Program-made: the position numbers and the translations under genes
In this document: positions 1 to 9,511 of the stretch, in pieces
Layout of the letters: each line of letters begins with the position of its first letter
Position numbering within the stretch: the first letter of the stretch is position 1
Notes under the pieces: model-generated
Seen by the model: only the letters and a program-made list of their open reading frames with translations
What the model was told of the DNA's origin: nothing
The model's database searches: none
Assembly: GCA_951812805.1 (NCBI GenBank)
Contig: CATOSZ010000017.1
Location: 31,660 to 95,659, forward strand
DNA: 64,000 nt
Direction: 5' to 3'
DNA from: an uncultured Alphaproteobacteria bacterium
GTDB lineage: Bacteria; Pseudomonadota; Alphaproteobacteria; GCA-2731375

Positions 1-1531
<1,531 letters not shown>

Positions 1532-1535
1532 GGCC

Positions 1536-1907
1536 ATGGTGAAAATCCTCTATGTCGAGGACAACGACGACAACATCTTCATGCTGAGCCGCCGGCTCGG
1601 CCGCAAGGGCTTCGACATCGTCGTGGCGACGGACGGCAAAGCGGGCATCGAGGCCGCCAACCGCGAAGCGCCGGCGCTGATCCTGATGGACCTCAGCCTG
1701 CCGGTGATCGACGGCTGGGAGGCGACCCGCCGCCTGAAGGCCGCACCAGAGACGGCGACGATCCCGGTCATTGCGCTTACCGCCCATGCGATGGAGGGCG
1801 ACAGGGAAAAGGCGCTCGCCGCCGGCTGCGACGACTTCGACACCAAGCCGGTGGAGTTGCCCCGCCTGCTCTCGAAGATCGAAGCGCTGCTCGGAGCCGA
1901 GCCTTGA
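1536..1907 (+). CDS. Single-domain response regulator (CheY/DivK-like)
   Basis: A stand-alone receiver domain of 123 residues with no output domain. The acidic pair near residues 8-9, phospho-acceptor Asp52 (LILMDLSLP) and conserved Lys104 (DTKP) are all present, so it should accept phosphate. The pattern LILMDLSLP...AHAMEGD is typical of DivK-like phosphorelay carriers. It starts 4 bases after the hybrid kinase stop, with a GAGG-type ribosome site inside the end of that gene, and its TGA overlaps the TTG start of the cyclase gene. It probably shuttles phosphate between kinase and cyclase, or competes with the kinase's own receivers; this is inferred from position only. Confidence 0.9.
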   Translation: MVKILYVEDNDDNIFMLSRRLGRKGFDIVVATDGKAGIEAANREAPALILMDLSLPVIDGWEATRRLKAAPETATIPVIALTAHAMEGDREKALAAGCDDFDTKPVELPRLLSKIEALLGAEP

Positions 1908-2944
1908 GCGAGAGCCCCGTCATCCTCGTCGTCGATGATATCGAGGACAATCGCTATACGCTGATCCGCCGCCTGCGCCGGCAGGGCCACGACAACGTTT
2001 TGGAGGCCGAGAACGGCCGGCAGGCCCTGGACATTCTCGCCGGCCAACCGGTCGACCTGCTGTTGCTGGACATCATGATGCCGGAGATGAACGGCTACGA
2101 GGTGTTGGAGCATGTGAAGGCGGACGAGGCGCTGCGCCATGTGCCGGTCATCATGATCTCCGCCCTCGACGAGATGGAGAGCGTGGTGCGTTGCATCAAG
2201 CTCGGCGCCGAGGACTATCTGCCGAAGCCCTTCAACGCGACCTTGCTGAAGGCGCGGATCGAAGCCTCGCTCGACCGCAAGAAGCTGCGGGACCGCGAGG
2301 TCGCACACCTGGCGGCGATCGAGGCGGCGCGGGCGCGCAGCGACGAGTTGCTGCACGCCATCCTGCCGGCGGGCGCGGTGGCGGAGCTGAAGGAAACCGA
2401 CCGGGTCGAACCGCGCCGGCACGACGACGTCGCCGTGCTGTTCTGCGACATCGTCGGCTTCACCTCCTACTGCGACCGCAATACGCCGGAGCGCGTCGTC
2501 GACGAGCTGCAGAACCTGGTCGCTCGTTTCGAGAGCCTGGTCGAGGCGCACGACATGGAGAAGATCAAGACCGTGGGCGACGCCTTCCTCGCCACCGCCG
2601 GCCTGCTGCGCGCCAACGCGGCGCCGGTCGACGCGGCGGTGCGCTGCGGCCTCGCCATGACGCAGGCCGCGCGGGAGGTGGAGCCGCACTGGGACGTCCG
2701 CGTCGGCTTACATGTCGGCCCCGTCGTCGCCGGCATCGTCGGCAGCCGGCAGTTCCTCTTCGATCTCTGGGGCGACACGGTGAACCTGGCCGCCCGCGTC
2801 ACCGACGCGGCGACGGCCGGCGGCCTCTGCCTCTCGGAGGATGCCTGGCGCCGGGTCGAAGGCTGCTGGCCGGCGGAAGCCCGCGGCCTCGTCGACCTCA
2901 AGGGCAAGGGCGAAGTCGCACTGTTTGAAATTTCAGGCGAGTGA
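1904..2944 (+). CDS. Receiver-class III adenylate cyclase
   Basis: A response regulator whose output is nucleotide cyclisation. Residues 1-125 are a receiver (phospho-acceptor Asp56, LLLLDIMMP). A helical linker rich in Ala/Arg/Glu (about 125-160) leads to a class III cyclase domain. Both metal-binding Asp residues (Asp182 in FCDIVGFT, Asp226 in VGDAF), purine-recognition Lys222 and Asp281, and the transition-state Asn284 and Arg288 (DTVNLAAR) are present. By family rules it should be catalytically competent and adenylate-specific. The start is TTG, overlapping the previous stop as TTGA. The gene converges on the monooxygenase gene with only 6 bases between stops. Confidence 0.9.
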   Translation: MSESPVILVVDDIEDNRYTLIRRLRRQGHDNVLEAENGRQALDILAGQPVDLLLLDIMMPEMNGYEVLEHVKADEALRHVPVIMISALDEMESVVRCIKLGAEDYLPKPFNATLLKARIEASLDRKKLRDREVAHLAAIEAARARSDELLHAILPAGAVAELKETDRVEPRRHDDVAVLFCDIVGFTSYCDRNTPERVVDELQNLVARFESLVEAHDMEKIKTVGDAFLATAGLLRANAAPVDAAVRCGLAMTQAAREVEPHWDVRVGLHVGPVVAGIVGSRQFLFDLWGDTVNLAARVTDAATAGGLCLSEDAWRRVEGCWPAEARGLVDLKGKGEVALFEISGE

Positions 2945-2950
2945 GTAGCC

Positions 2951-4444
2951 CTACCCGTCGCCCTTCGTGAAGACGTCGCGGTAGTCGCTTGGCTGATAGG
3001 GTCCGATGACCTCCATCAACGGTGCGAAAAGGCCTCGCTTGCGCAAGGGATCGAGGCCGAGGTCGGTCATCAGCTCATCGAGATAGTGCTGCAAATGGAC
3101 GATGAGACGGGCGGCCCGGGCATGGCTGAACGGCATCCACGAACGCTTCCAGACCGCCAGCGCCGCGATCTCCGCCCGCATCGCTTCGGCCTCGGGGAGC
3201 GCGTGCCGGCCCGCGACGAGGGCGGCGAGCCAATGAGCCTGCAGGGCATAACAAAGAATATTCGAGACGGTCGAGGCATAGCCGATGAAGGCGAGGCCGG
3301 GCACGTCGGGATGCAGCATCTGGCGGTAGAGATAGATCCCGTCGTCGGCGAAACCGAGCCGCCGGCGGAGCGCCTCGGACAAATAGCCATAGTCGCTGCG
3401 CCAGCCGGTGGCGAAGACGACGACGTCCGCCGCCAGCCGGTCGCCGTTCGCGAGTTCGACGCCCTCGGACGTGAAGCGGGCGATCTCCCCCTTGTGCAAG
3501 GCGATCTCGCCGCGCCGGACGGCCTTGTAGAACTCGGGCCGGGGCACCATGGTCGCCTCGCTGAAGGCGCCGATTTCGACCCGCTCGTCGGGAACCAGAT
3601 GCGGCCTGGTGCCGAAATTGGAGCCGAGCCCGCACTGCACATACAGCAGCAGCTCGACGATCCGCCAGTAGAGCCAGACCAGGGGCCGGCCGGGCCCATG
3701 CACCGCCCGCTCCAGCGCGGAGGGGCCTTTGTAGGGGGGGATCGCCGTTACCGTCAGCCGGTTCAGCAGCCCCCATTTGAAGGGCAGGACGCCGGCGAGC
3801 TTGCGGGGCACCGGCCAGTGCAAGCGGCGCACGACGATGTCGGCGCCGAGACCGTGCGCGCGCGCGGCGAGGGCGGCGTCCGTCCCGCTCTTGCCGAAGC
3901 CGACGACGACGACCCGTTTGCCGGCCAGCGCCTCCGCGCTCTTCAGGTCGGAGATGTGCAGTACCTCGCCCCCGAAGCCTTCGCGGCCGTCGATCTCCGG
4001 CAGATGTGGGATGTTGGAATAGAGGCCGACACAGACGACGACCAGATCGAAGCTCTCGCCGGCCGGCCCACCATCGTCCTCGATGGCAACGTGCCAGGGC
4101 CCTTCCCCCGCGTCGGGTGGCGTCACCTCGCGCACGGTCGTCGCGAAGCGGATACAGCGCCGCAAGTCGAAGTGGTCGGCGTAATCTTCCAGATAGCGTT
4201 GCAGGTCGGGACCGGGCGTGAATTGCGGGCTGTCGGCCGGCAGGGGGAAGTCGGGGAACTCGTAAAGTTCCTTCTGTACCTGGACGCCGAAGTCGAGATA
4301 GCCGTCGGTCCACACGCCGCCCAGCCGGTCGTTACGCTCGAAGACGGTGCAGGCGACACCGACCGCCCCGAGCGCCCTGGCACTGGCCAGACCGGCGACG
4401 CCCGCACCGATGATCGCCGCCGTTTTGATGTTCGGGTCGGCCAT
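2951..4444 (-). CDS. Flavin-containing monooxygenase (FMO/BVMO-like)
   Basis: NAD(P)H- and FAD-dependent monooxygenase of 497 residues, usual length for the family. An N-terminal FAD-binding motif GAGVAG (13-18) and a second dinucleotide motif GFGKSG (about 182-187) are clear. The FMO fingerprint FxGxxxH is present (Phe157, Gly159, His163), but its last aromatic position is Leu. Such enzymes insert oxygen at N or S atoms of small molecules or carry out Baeyer-Villiger oxidation; the substrate cannot be told. The gene is alone on this strand between the cyclase and a small membrane protein gene. Confidence 0.85.
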   Translation of the reverse strand: MADPNIKTAAIIGAGVAGLASARALGAVGVACTVFERNDRLGGVWTDGYLDFGVQVQKELYEFPDFPLPADSPQFTPGPDLQRYLEDYADHFDLRRCIRFATTVREVTPPDAGEGPWHVAIEDDGGPAGESFDLVVVCVGLYSNIPHLPEIDGREGFGGEVLHISDLKSAEALAGKRVVVVGFGKSGTDAALAARAHGLGADIVVRRLHWPVPRKLAGVLPFKWGLLNRLTVTAIPPYKGPSALERAVHGPGRPLVWLYWRIVELLLYVQCGLGSNFGTRPHLVPDERVEIGAFSEATMVPRPEFYKAVRRGEIALHKGEIARFTSEGVELANGDRLAADVVVFATGWRSDYGYLSEALRRRLGFADDGIYLYRQMLHPDVPGLAFIGYASTVSNILCYALQAHWLAALVAGRHALPEAEAMRAEIAALAVWKRSWMPFSHARAARLIVHLQHYLDELMTDLGLDPLRKRGLFAPLMEVIGPYQPSDYRDVFTKGDG

Positions 4445-4453
4445 GATCGGCGC

Positions 4454-4699
4454 CTATGCGACGCGCCGACGACCGGCCAACGCGAGCACGGGCCGCAATA
4501 CCAGACCGACGAGCCAGAGCAGTAGAAGATAGCCACCGAACACGGACCAGAGCGCTAGCACCCAAAGCCCACGCCAGAGGCGCCATGCAGCGCTATCCGA
4601 CAGACCGGCCGCCGATCTCGCCCGCTCTATTCCGACGGCATGCGCCAGGCCGGCGACGACGCCGAGCCCCGATCCAACCGCGAAAATCAGCCAAGACAT
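4454..4699 (-). CDS. Small two-helix inner-membrane protein
   Basis: An 81-residue protein with two long hydrophobic segments (about residues 3-24 and 42-75) and a short basic tail ending RRRVA. The start at 4699 (MSWL) is preferred over an upstream Met because a GGGGGG-rich ribosome-site-like stretch lies just before it and the upstream extension is not hydrophobic and looks like a shadow frame. It lies 9 bases upstream of the monooxygenase start and 73 bases after the copper chaperone stop, so it may be co-transcribed with either. The family is not recognised and no function is proposed. Confidence 0.6.
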   Translation of the reverse strand: MSWLIFAVGSGLGVVAGLAHAVGIERARSAAGLSDSAAWRLWRGLWVLALWSVFGGYLLLLWLVGLVLRPVLALAGRRRVA

Positions 4700-4772
4700 G
4701 GTCACGCCCCCCAGCGGTGACCATCGCTTTAGACTATCACATAATCCTTCGGGGAAAGGCGGCCGATCCGCC

Positions 4773-5291
4773 TCAGCGTCGACGCTCCCCCACATAGGGG
4801 ACGCTTGGCCGCTTCGGGGCAGGCTTGGCGACCGGCGGGCCCCAGCGCGTCTTCGGCACGATGGGAACCTCCAGCTGCATCTCGCCGGCGCGCTCGAAGC
4901 GTAGGCGGAGACGGACGAATTCGGTTTCCGCGCTCGCAACCTTGATATCGATCAGCATGATGTGAAGGCCGCCCGGGCGGAACATCACAGGCGCGCCGGG
5001 ATGGACTTCGACGCCGCGCAGCCGGCGCATGCGGTAATATCCGCCTTCCGAAGCATGAATATGGATCGCGGCCCGGTGGGCGTCGGGACTGGAGACGGCG
5101 ACCAGGCGATCGATCTCGCGGCCCGTATTGATCAGTCGAAAAAACGCCGCGCTGGCCCCGCCCGGCTGGAAGGGCGCGTGCATCCAGGCATGGCGGACCT
5201 GCATGTCGCCTTGCCGGGTCTGGGCCTCGGCGAGGCCCGCGACGGCGAGCAGCGCGCCGCAGAAAACCAGATATCGTAGCGCCTTGCCCAT
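4773..5291 (-). CDS. Periplasmic copper chaperone, PCu(A)C family
   Basis: Exported protein that carries Cu(I), usually to the CuA site of cytochrome oxidase. A signal peptide covers residues 1-23 (cut near AEA-QT). The family ligand pattern H-x10-M-x21-H-x-M is exact: His77, Met88, His110 and Met112. Length (172) is normal for the family; a basic, proline-containing tail follows the cupredoxin-like domain. No cytochrome oxidase or Sco gene is near, so its client is elsewhere in the genome. Confidence 0.9.
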   Translation of the reverse strand: MGKALRYLVFCGALLAVAGLAEAQTRQGDMQVRHAWMHAPFQPGGASAAFFRLINTGREIDRLVAVSSPDAHRAAIHIHASEGGYYRMRRLRGVEVHPGAPVMFRPGGLHIMLIDIKVASAETEFVRLRLRFERAGEMQLEVPIVPKTRWGPPVAKPAPKRPSVPYVGERRR

Positions 5292-5338
5292 CGTGGCGAA
5301 CCATAGGTCCGAGCCCGCCTTGGCGCAACGATCCTATG

Positions 5339-5788
5339 TCAGATCGGCAGCGCCGTCGTCTCCTTGATGGTCTCCATCGAGAACCGCGAGGTGACCTCGA
5401 CCAGCGGTGTGCTGTCGACCAGGCGCTTGTAGAAGGCGTCGAAGGCGCGCATGTCCGGGACCACCACCTTCAGCATGTAGTCGATTTCCCCGGCCATGCG
5501 GTGAAATTCCTGTACCTCCGGCATGGCGGAAACGCTTTCCGCGAACCCGCGCAGCCATTCGCCCGAATGCTCGCCCGTGCGAACCGAGACGAACACCGTG
5601 AGGCCGAAGCCCAACCGCTCGCCATCCAGGACGGCGGTTCGGCGACGGATGATGCCGTCGCGCTCCAACCGGTTGATCCGCTTCCAGCACGGCGAGGCGG
5701 ACAGCCCGACGATGTCCGCCACGCGGGCCACCGGCAGGCTGCTGTCGTCCTGCAGCGTGCGGAGGATTTTGAGGTCGATGGCATCCAT
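5339..5788 (-). CDS. Lrp/AsnC-family transcriptional regulator
   Basis: A DNA-binding regulator of 149 residues. The N-terminal winged helix-turn-helix (about 1-60) includes the typical IDLKILRTLQDD opening and the recognition segment GLSASPCWKRINRLE. A C-terminal RAM (ligand-sensing, oligomerising) domain covers about 65-140. It is transcribed away from the methyltransferase gene at 5937, with an unusually AT-rich 148-base gap. Lrp proteins often control a divergent neighbour and themselves, so that methyltransferase is a candidate target by inference. The effector is probably an amino acid, identity unknown. Confidence 0.92.
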   Translation of the reverse strand: MDAIDLKILRTLQDDSSLPVARVADIVGLSASPCWKRINRLERDGIIRRRTAVLDGERLGFGLTVFVSVRTGEHSGEWLRGFAESVSAMPEVQEFHRMAGEIDYMLKVVVPDMRAFDAFYKRLVDSTPLVEVTSRFSMETIKETTALPI

Positions 5789-5936
5789 TCGCCAGGCCGT
5801 CCCACCACGATCGTTTTCATCTGTATTCTACAGAACTGTGAATGAAACGATCAAAATTCTCAAGAGATATTGTCAAATCTGAAAAAACCGTTTCTATCCG
5901 GGGAACCGACATCAAGCGGATAGGGAGTTTCGAGCC
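5789..5936. promoter_or_regulatory. Divergent AT-rich promoter region between lrp-type gene and methyltransferase
   Basis: This gap is strikingly AT-rich against its GC-rich surroundings. A perfect TTGACA is read on the minus strand (plus positions 5871-5876), pointing toward the Lrp gene; the -10 candidate downstream (TTTGAT, 15-base spacer) is weak. On the plus strand the overlapping TTGTCA (5870-5875) is followed 17 bases later by TCTATC, a poor -10. Overlapping divergent -35 boxes would let one bound regulator affect both genes. The exact start sites are uncertain. Confidence 0.4.
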
Positions 5937-6812
5937 ATGAATGTCACCGTCGCCCTGGAGCGGGAACCAGGCTTCGATGCCCATGCCTTCCAGGCCTTCG
6001 AGCGCGCCGGCTGGGAGGACAAGGCCGGTGGCTGGCACCGGCACTTCGAGGCCGTCTCGACCCAGGCCATCGGGCCCATGCTGGATGCGGTGGCGATACC
6101 GCACGGCGGCGACCATCGCGCGCGCGAGGTGCTGGATGTCGCGACCGGCCCGGGATACGGCGCCGCGGCGGCCGCCGCCCGAGGCGCCCGGGCGCGTGGG
6201 CTGGACTTCGCCGAAGCTCAGGTCGCAATCGCCCGCGCGAACTTTCCGAGCCTGGCGTTCGATTCCGGCGACGCGGAAGACCTGCCCTATCCCGACGGCC
6301 GTTTCGATGCCGTGATCATAAACTTCGGCCTGCAACATTTCCCCCGCCCCGAGGCCGCCTTGGCCGAGGCCTGGCGTGTCTTGCGCCCCGGCGGGCGGGC
6401 CGCCTTCACCGTGTGGGCGAAACCACCGCTCGCCGTCGGCTTCGCCCTGGTCCAGGACATGATCGAACGCCACGGCGAGCCGGGCGCCGCAATTCCCGCC
6501 GGCCCCGACTACTACCGGTATGCCGAGCCGGCCGAGGCCGCCGCCGCGCTGCGCCTCTCCGGCTTTCATGTCCCCCGGATCGAGATCGCGCCGCAATTCT
6601 GGCGCCTCGCCCGTGCCGCCGATATCCCGAACGCCGTCGCCAACGGCACGGTGCGCGCGGGCGCGCTGCTCCGCGTGCAATCGCCCGAGGCCCGCGCCCG
6701 GATCGACGCCGCCATTGAGGCGGAGGCGGCGCACTACCATGAAGACGGGGTCGTCACGTTGCCGATGCCGGCGCTTCTGGCTTCGGCGACAAAGATCGCA
6801 CCCGGGGCCTGA
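5937..6812 (+). CDS. SAM-dependent methyltransferase (UbiE-like class I)
   Basis: Soluble methyltransferase of 291 residues with a Rossmann fold. Motif I is LDVATGPGYG (about 66-75), an acidic residue ends strand 2 (GLDFAE), and the post-II region carries GDAEDLPYPDGRFDAV, typical of the Methyltransf_11/UbiE group. The later LRPGG motif is also present. The start ATG follows GGGAG at a usable distance. The C-terminal third (from about 180) carries the acceptor-binding part and is not diagnostic. It is divergent from an Lrp-type regulator that may control it. Confidence 0.85.
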   Translation: MNVTVALEREPGFDAHAFQAFERAGWEDKAGGWHRHFEAVSTQAIGPMLDAVAIPHGGDHRAREVLDVATGPGYGAAAAAARGARARGLDFAEAQVAIARANFPSLAFDSGDAEDLPYPDGRFDAVIINFGLQHFPRPEAALAEAWRVLRPGGRAAFTVWAKPPLAVGFALVQDMIERHGEPGAAIPAGPDYYRYAEPAEAAAALRLSGFHVPRIEIAPQFWRLARAADIPNAVANGTVRAGALLRVQSPEARARIDAAIEAEAAHYHEDGVVTLPMPALLASATKIAPGA

Positions 6813-6857
6813 CCCGCGTTGCCGCGACCACGCCCAGGGAGACCGTGAAAAATCTTG

Positions 6858-6953
6858 CTAAAGCGGCACCCCGACGAAGGCGGCGATGACGATCGCAGCC
6901 GCCGGCACGGCGGCGCAGACAATTGCCCAGAATTTTACGCCGTTGCCCGCCAT
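6858..6953 (-). CDS. 31-residue single-span membrane microprotein
   Basis: A very short gene in the gap between the methyltransferase and the exported-protein pair. It is preceded by a nearly ideal ribosome site (AAAGGAGG, 6 bases before ATG). The protein has a short polar start (MAGNGVK) and then one continuous hydrophobic helix rich in Ala, Val and Ile, ending GVPL before TAG. No homology is claimed. Support is the strong ribosome site, clean start and stop, and transmembrane composition. Alternative frames over the same bases give Arg-rich products typical of shadows. It could be a regulator of a membrane complex or a small stress protein. Confidence 0.5.
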   Translation of the reverse strand: MAGNGVKFWAIVCAAVPAAAIVIAAFVGVPL

Positions 6954-7043
6954 GGCCATCCTCCTTTGGCATGAACGAATCAATAATATGACATAACCCT
7001 ACGCTTGCTCACTTTACCGCGAGAATCGCTCGGGGTCAAAGCG

Positions 7044-7571
7044 TCATGGGATCCGTTCGTAGACGTTCAGGATGAACTCGGAAACGCCGCGACGGCGGAC
7101 AAACCCGACGACGGGGTCGGAGAATTCGATCTGGCCGCGCACCAGAACCGCAACGCGGGATTCCCGGAACCGGTCGGCACTGGTCGGCAGCCGACCCTCC
7201 GTCTGCTCCAGGGTCTGGATCGCTTCCAATCCCAGCACCGTCAGCTTGGCGTCGCGCGGGATCCGGGTCGCAATGTTTTCCAGCACACGATCGCGGTCAT
7301 GGAACACCTGTTTTAGGAACGCCTGCATGCGGCCGTTGTCGAAGGTATAGGTCGCATAGAGGTCCTCGACGGCCTTGCGGACGATGCGCGGATCGACCGG
7401 CACCAGATCGGCGGGCGGAGCGGGGCGCGCAAGGGCGCCGGTCGAGGGCGTCGACGGGTTCGCGATCGCCCGCCGGCCACGAAACTCAGCCGACCAGGCG
7501 ACGTTGGCGGCGCCGACGACCACCATCGTCGCCAGGGCGATCGCGCATCGGAACGTGGGGGGAAAACTCAT
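7044..7571 (-). CDS. Exported hypothetical protein, partner of the Gly-Thr repeat protein
   Basis: 175 residues with an N-terminal signal peptide (about 1-27, cut near WSA-EF), a Pro/Ala/Ser linker (about 35-58), then a globular region (60-175) with alternating helices and strands. No known motif or cysteine pair is seen. Its start lies 4 bases after the stop of the larger exported protein, so both are almost certainly made from one mRNA and may act together outside the cytoplasm. The family is not recognised. Confidence 0.75.
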   Translation of the reverse strand: MSFPPTFRCAIALATMVVVGAANVAWSAEFRGRRAIANPSTPSTGALARPAPPADLVPVDPRIVRKAVEDLYATYTFDNGRMQAFLKQVFHDRDRVLENIATRIPRDAKLTVLGLEAIQTLEQTEGRLPTSADRFRESRVAVLVRGQIEFSDPVVGFVRRRGVSEFILNVYERIP

Positions 7572-7575
7572 CGTC

Positions 7576-9438
7576 CTACCTCGCGAAGGGTTCGCCGCAG
7601 CTCCCGCCGCCGGTGTTCCGGCAGGTCAGGAGCACCTGGTTGTTTCCAGGCACGCTCAGGAAGGAGATCGAACAGGTATGACCGGGGGCGCCGAAAACGA
7701 TCAGGTTGCTGCTCGTGGACGTGCCATTGCCGCCTCCGCTGTTGGGAAACGAAACCACGCCGTTCGGTCCCAAGGTCAGCGTCGTACCGGGGCCACTGGT
7801 CGACAGGATCGTACTGGAGAAGCCGCAGCCCCCGTTGCCGTTGAGCGGGCCGTTGAGGGCCCCGAAGCTGTTCGATGGCCCACCACCTGTGCCGCCGGTA
7901 CCGCCCGTTCCGGTGCCGCCCGTCCCCGTGCCGCCTGTCCCTGTGCCGGTACCGCCTGTCCCTGTGCCGCCTGTCCCTGTGCCGCCTGTCCCTGTGCCGC
8001 CTGTCCCTGTGCCGGTACCGCCTGTCCCCGTCCCGGTGCCACCGGTCCCCGTACCACCGGTTCCGGTTCCGGTGCCGCCCGTTCCGGTACCGCCGGTCGT
8101 CACCCGAGTGCCGCCGCGCTCGGCCTCCACCGGGTCGTAGCGTGGATCGAAGAAGTTGTCGCCCGTGCGGTGATGTACCTGTTCGACCTTGGTCGTCGTC
8201 AGAAGCCCGCTCAACAGTTCGCCGAGTGCCTTGGCATCCTTGGACAACAGGCACTCGTGCTCACACGCCAGCAAGCGACCGGTGGCGGCGGCCAGGATGG
8301 TTTCGGCCGACGCCTTGTGACGCCGCAGCTGGGCGAGAAAGGCGAGACGTGCCTGCTTGCGTCGTTCCTCCGCCGTCGGTTCGGTGGACGGAGGGGGGAC
8401 GTAGGGATCGTACTGCTCCCATCCACTCATCTCCGTTCCGGCCTTGGGCGGACAAGCGCCGACCGACACGGCGAAGTCCGGCAGCATGACCGGCACGCCA
8501 AGCTCGGTCGCGATCGCCTTCCCGGCCGTTTGCCCACCCTTGACCGACGCCTGACTGCAAGTAATGAAGCTGAGCGTCGAGTCCGTGCACATGTAGCGCT
8601 TGAGCCTTCTAAGCGCCTTGATATTGGGCTTGTTGACCTTGCCGATAACGCCAGTACGAGACAGGCCACCGGTTACGGGATCGAAGTTGCGGCTATAGGA
8701 GCCATCGATCTGGACGTCGCCTATCGACACGACGCCGCTTGCAATCGATTTTTTGCTGCCGTCTGGCTGTATCTTATCTGAGAACTGGCCATGCTGATAA
8801 ATTGTCAGATGACCAATGCAGTTGCCGCATTGCGCCGTTCGGTCGATCGGTGGAGGGACCTTGGTGTTGATGGTCGTCATCATATTCGCGAACGAGGAAA
8901 AGGTCTCGATGTCGTGGCTCCAGCGCCCCACGTTGCCGCTGTATATGGCGGCGCTTTCGTACCACTTCATCTTCTGGCCGGCTTCGCCCCTGTAGGTCAT
9001 GCCGAGACGATACTTCGTCCCCCAGCCGAGCGGCTTGCCGTCGGGACAGGCATCCGGTTTCTCCGCGACTTTCGGGCCGCCGGCGTCCAGTTCCTCCAGT
9101 TCGCACGTGACCTCGGCGATGCGCTTGTTCAGTTCGGTGATCCGGGTCCGGATCGTATTCACATGGTCGGCATCTTCCTGACAGGCCGGGCAGCGCGTTG
9201 TAATCGGCCGCAGCCTTTCATAGGGACATTCGCGCTTCTTGGGCGCCGCGATGACCTCGCCGACCTCGTCTTCGCGAACGTCGCCGAAGCTTTTGATGAG
9301 CCCGCCTTGCGCCGTGGCCTTCGAGGCGAAATTCGACGGAACGATGCCGGCAACCCCTCCCGCCATCACGATGGCGACAACCAACAGCACAAATCGGAAA
9401 ATACGTCGCGGTCGCGGCCGGTTCGCCATCCGCGTCAC
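7576..9438 (-). CDS. Exported 620-residue protein with Gly-Thr repeat and possible caspase-like His/Cys pair
   Basis: Begins with a basic stretch and one hydrophobic segment (about 12-32), a signal peptide or anchor. CPAC at 83-86 precedes a short coiled-coil-like helix (about 90-118). In the middle, a hydrophobic strand ending in HG (His216) and a later strand ending in Cys (Cys294, SFITCSQA) match the spacing logic of clan CD (caspase-fold) peptidases and DUF4347-like domains; this is inference. Residues about 450-520 are a Gly-Thr low-complexity repeat, followed by a Gly/Ser/Asn-rich C-terminal domain containing several Cys. A small exported protein gene follows after 4 bases. Surface or secreted function is likely, enzymatic activity unproven. 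Confidence 0.75.
   Translation of the reverse strand: MTRMANRPRPRRIFRFVLLVVAIVMAGGVAGIVPSNFASKATAQGGLIKSFGDVREDEVGEVIAAPKKRECPYERLRPITTRCPACQEDADHVNTIRTRITELNKRIAEVTCELEELDAGGPKVAEKPDACPDGKPLGWGTKYRLGMTYRGEAGQKMKWYESAAIYSGNVGRWSHDIETFSSFANMMTTINTKVPPPIDRTAQCGNCIGHLTIYQHGQFSDKIQPDGSKKSIASGVVSIGDVQIDGSYSRNFDPVTGGLSRTGVIGKVNKPNIKALRRLKRYMCTDSTLSFITCSQASVKGGQTAGKAIATELGVPVMLPDFAVSVGACPPKAGTEMSGWEQYDPYVPPPSTEPTAEERRKQARLAFLAQLRRHKASAETILAAATGRLLACEHECLLSKDAKALGELLSGLLTTTKVEQVHHRTGDNFFDPRYDPVEAERGGTRVTTGGTGTGGTGTGTGGTGTGGTGTGTGGTGTGTGGTGTGGTGTGGTGTGGTGTGTGGTGTGGTGTGGTGGTGGGPSNSFGALNGPLNGNGGCGFSSTILSTSGPGTTLTLGPNGVVSFPNSGGGNGTSTSSNLIVFGAPGHTCSISFLSVPGNNQVLLTCRNTGGGSCGEPFAR
7883..8098 (-). repeat. 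In-frame tandem repeat encoding Gly-Thr tract
   Basis: A stretch of about 215 bases built from variants of the 15-base unit CCGCCTGTCCCTGTG (plus strand), with some copies changed to GGTACC- or CCGGTT-containing versions. Unit lengths are multiples of three, so copy-number change keeps the reading frame of the 620-residue exported protein and only lengthens or shortens its Gly-Thr linker. The central copies (about 7930-8015) are nearly identical, which suggests recent expansion. Confidence 0.85.
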
Positions 9439-9511
9439 TCCTTGTCCTCACGTCGTGAAAATTCTAGCCGGACGGGAATTCGTCACGCAAGCCCTATCGC
9501 TAAAACTCCAG

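Noticed and set aside
3086..4525. 479-residue frame antisense to the flavin monooxygenase
   Set aside because: Shadow frame; the opposite strand has both dinucleotide-binding motifs.
7883..8098. CRISPR-like array
   Set aside because: The repeats are contiguous, without unique spacers, and lie inside a coding frame.
7375..8781. 468-residue frame with Cys/Ala/Pro repeats over the tandem repeat
   Set aside because: Produced by reading the Gly-Thr repeat on the wrong strand; no ribosome site, and it spans two genes.
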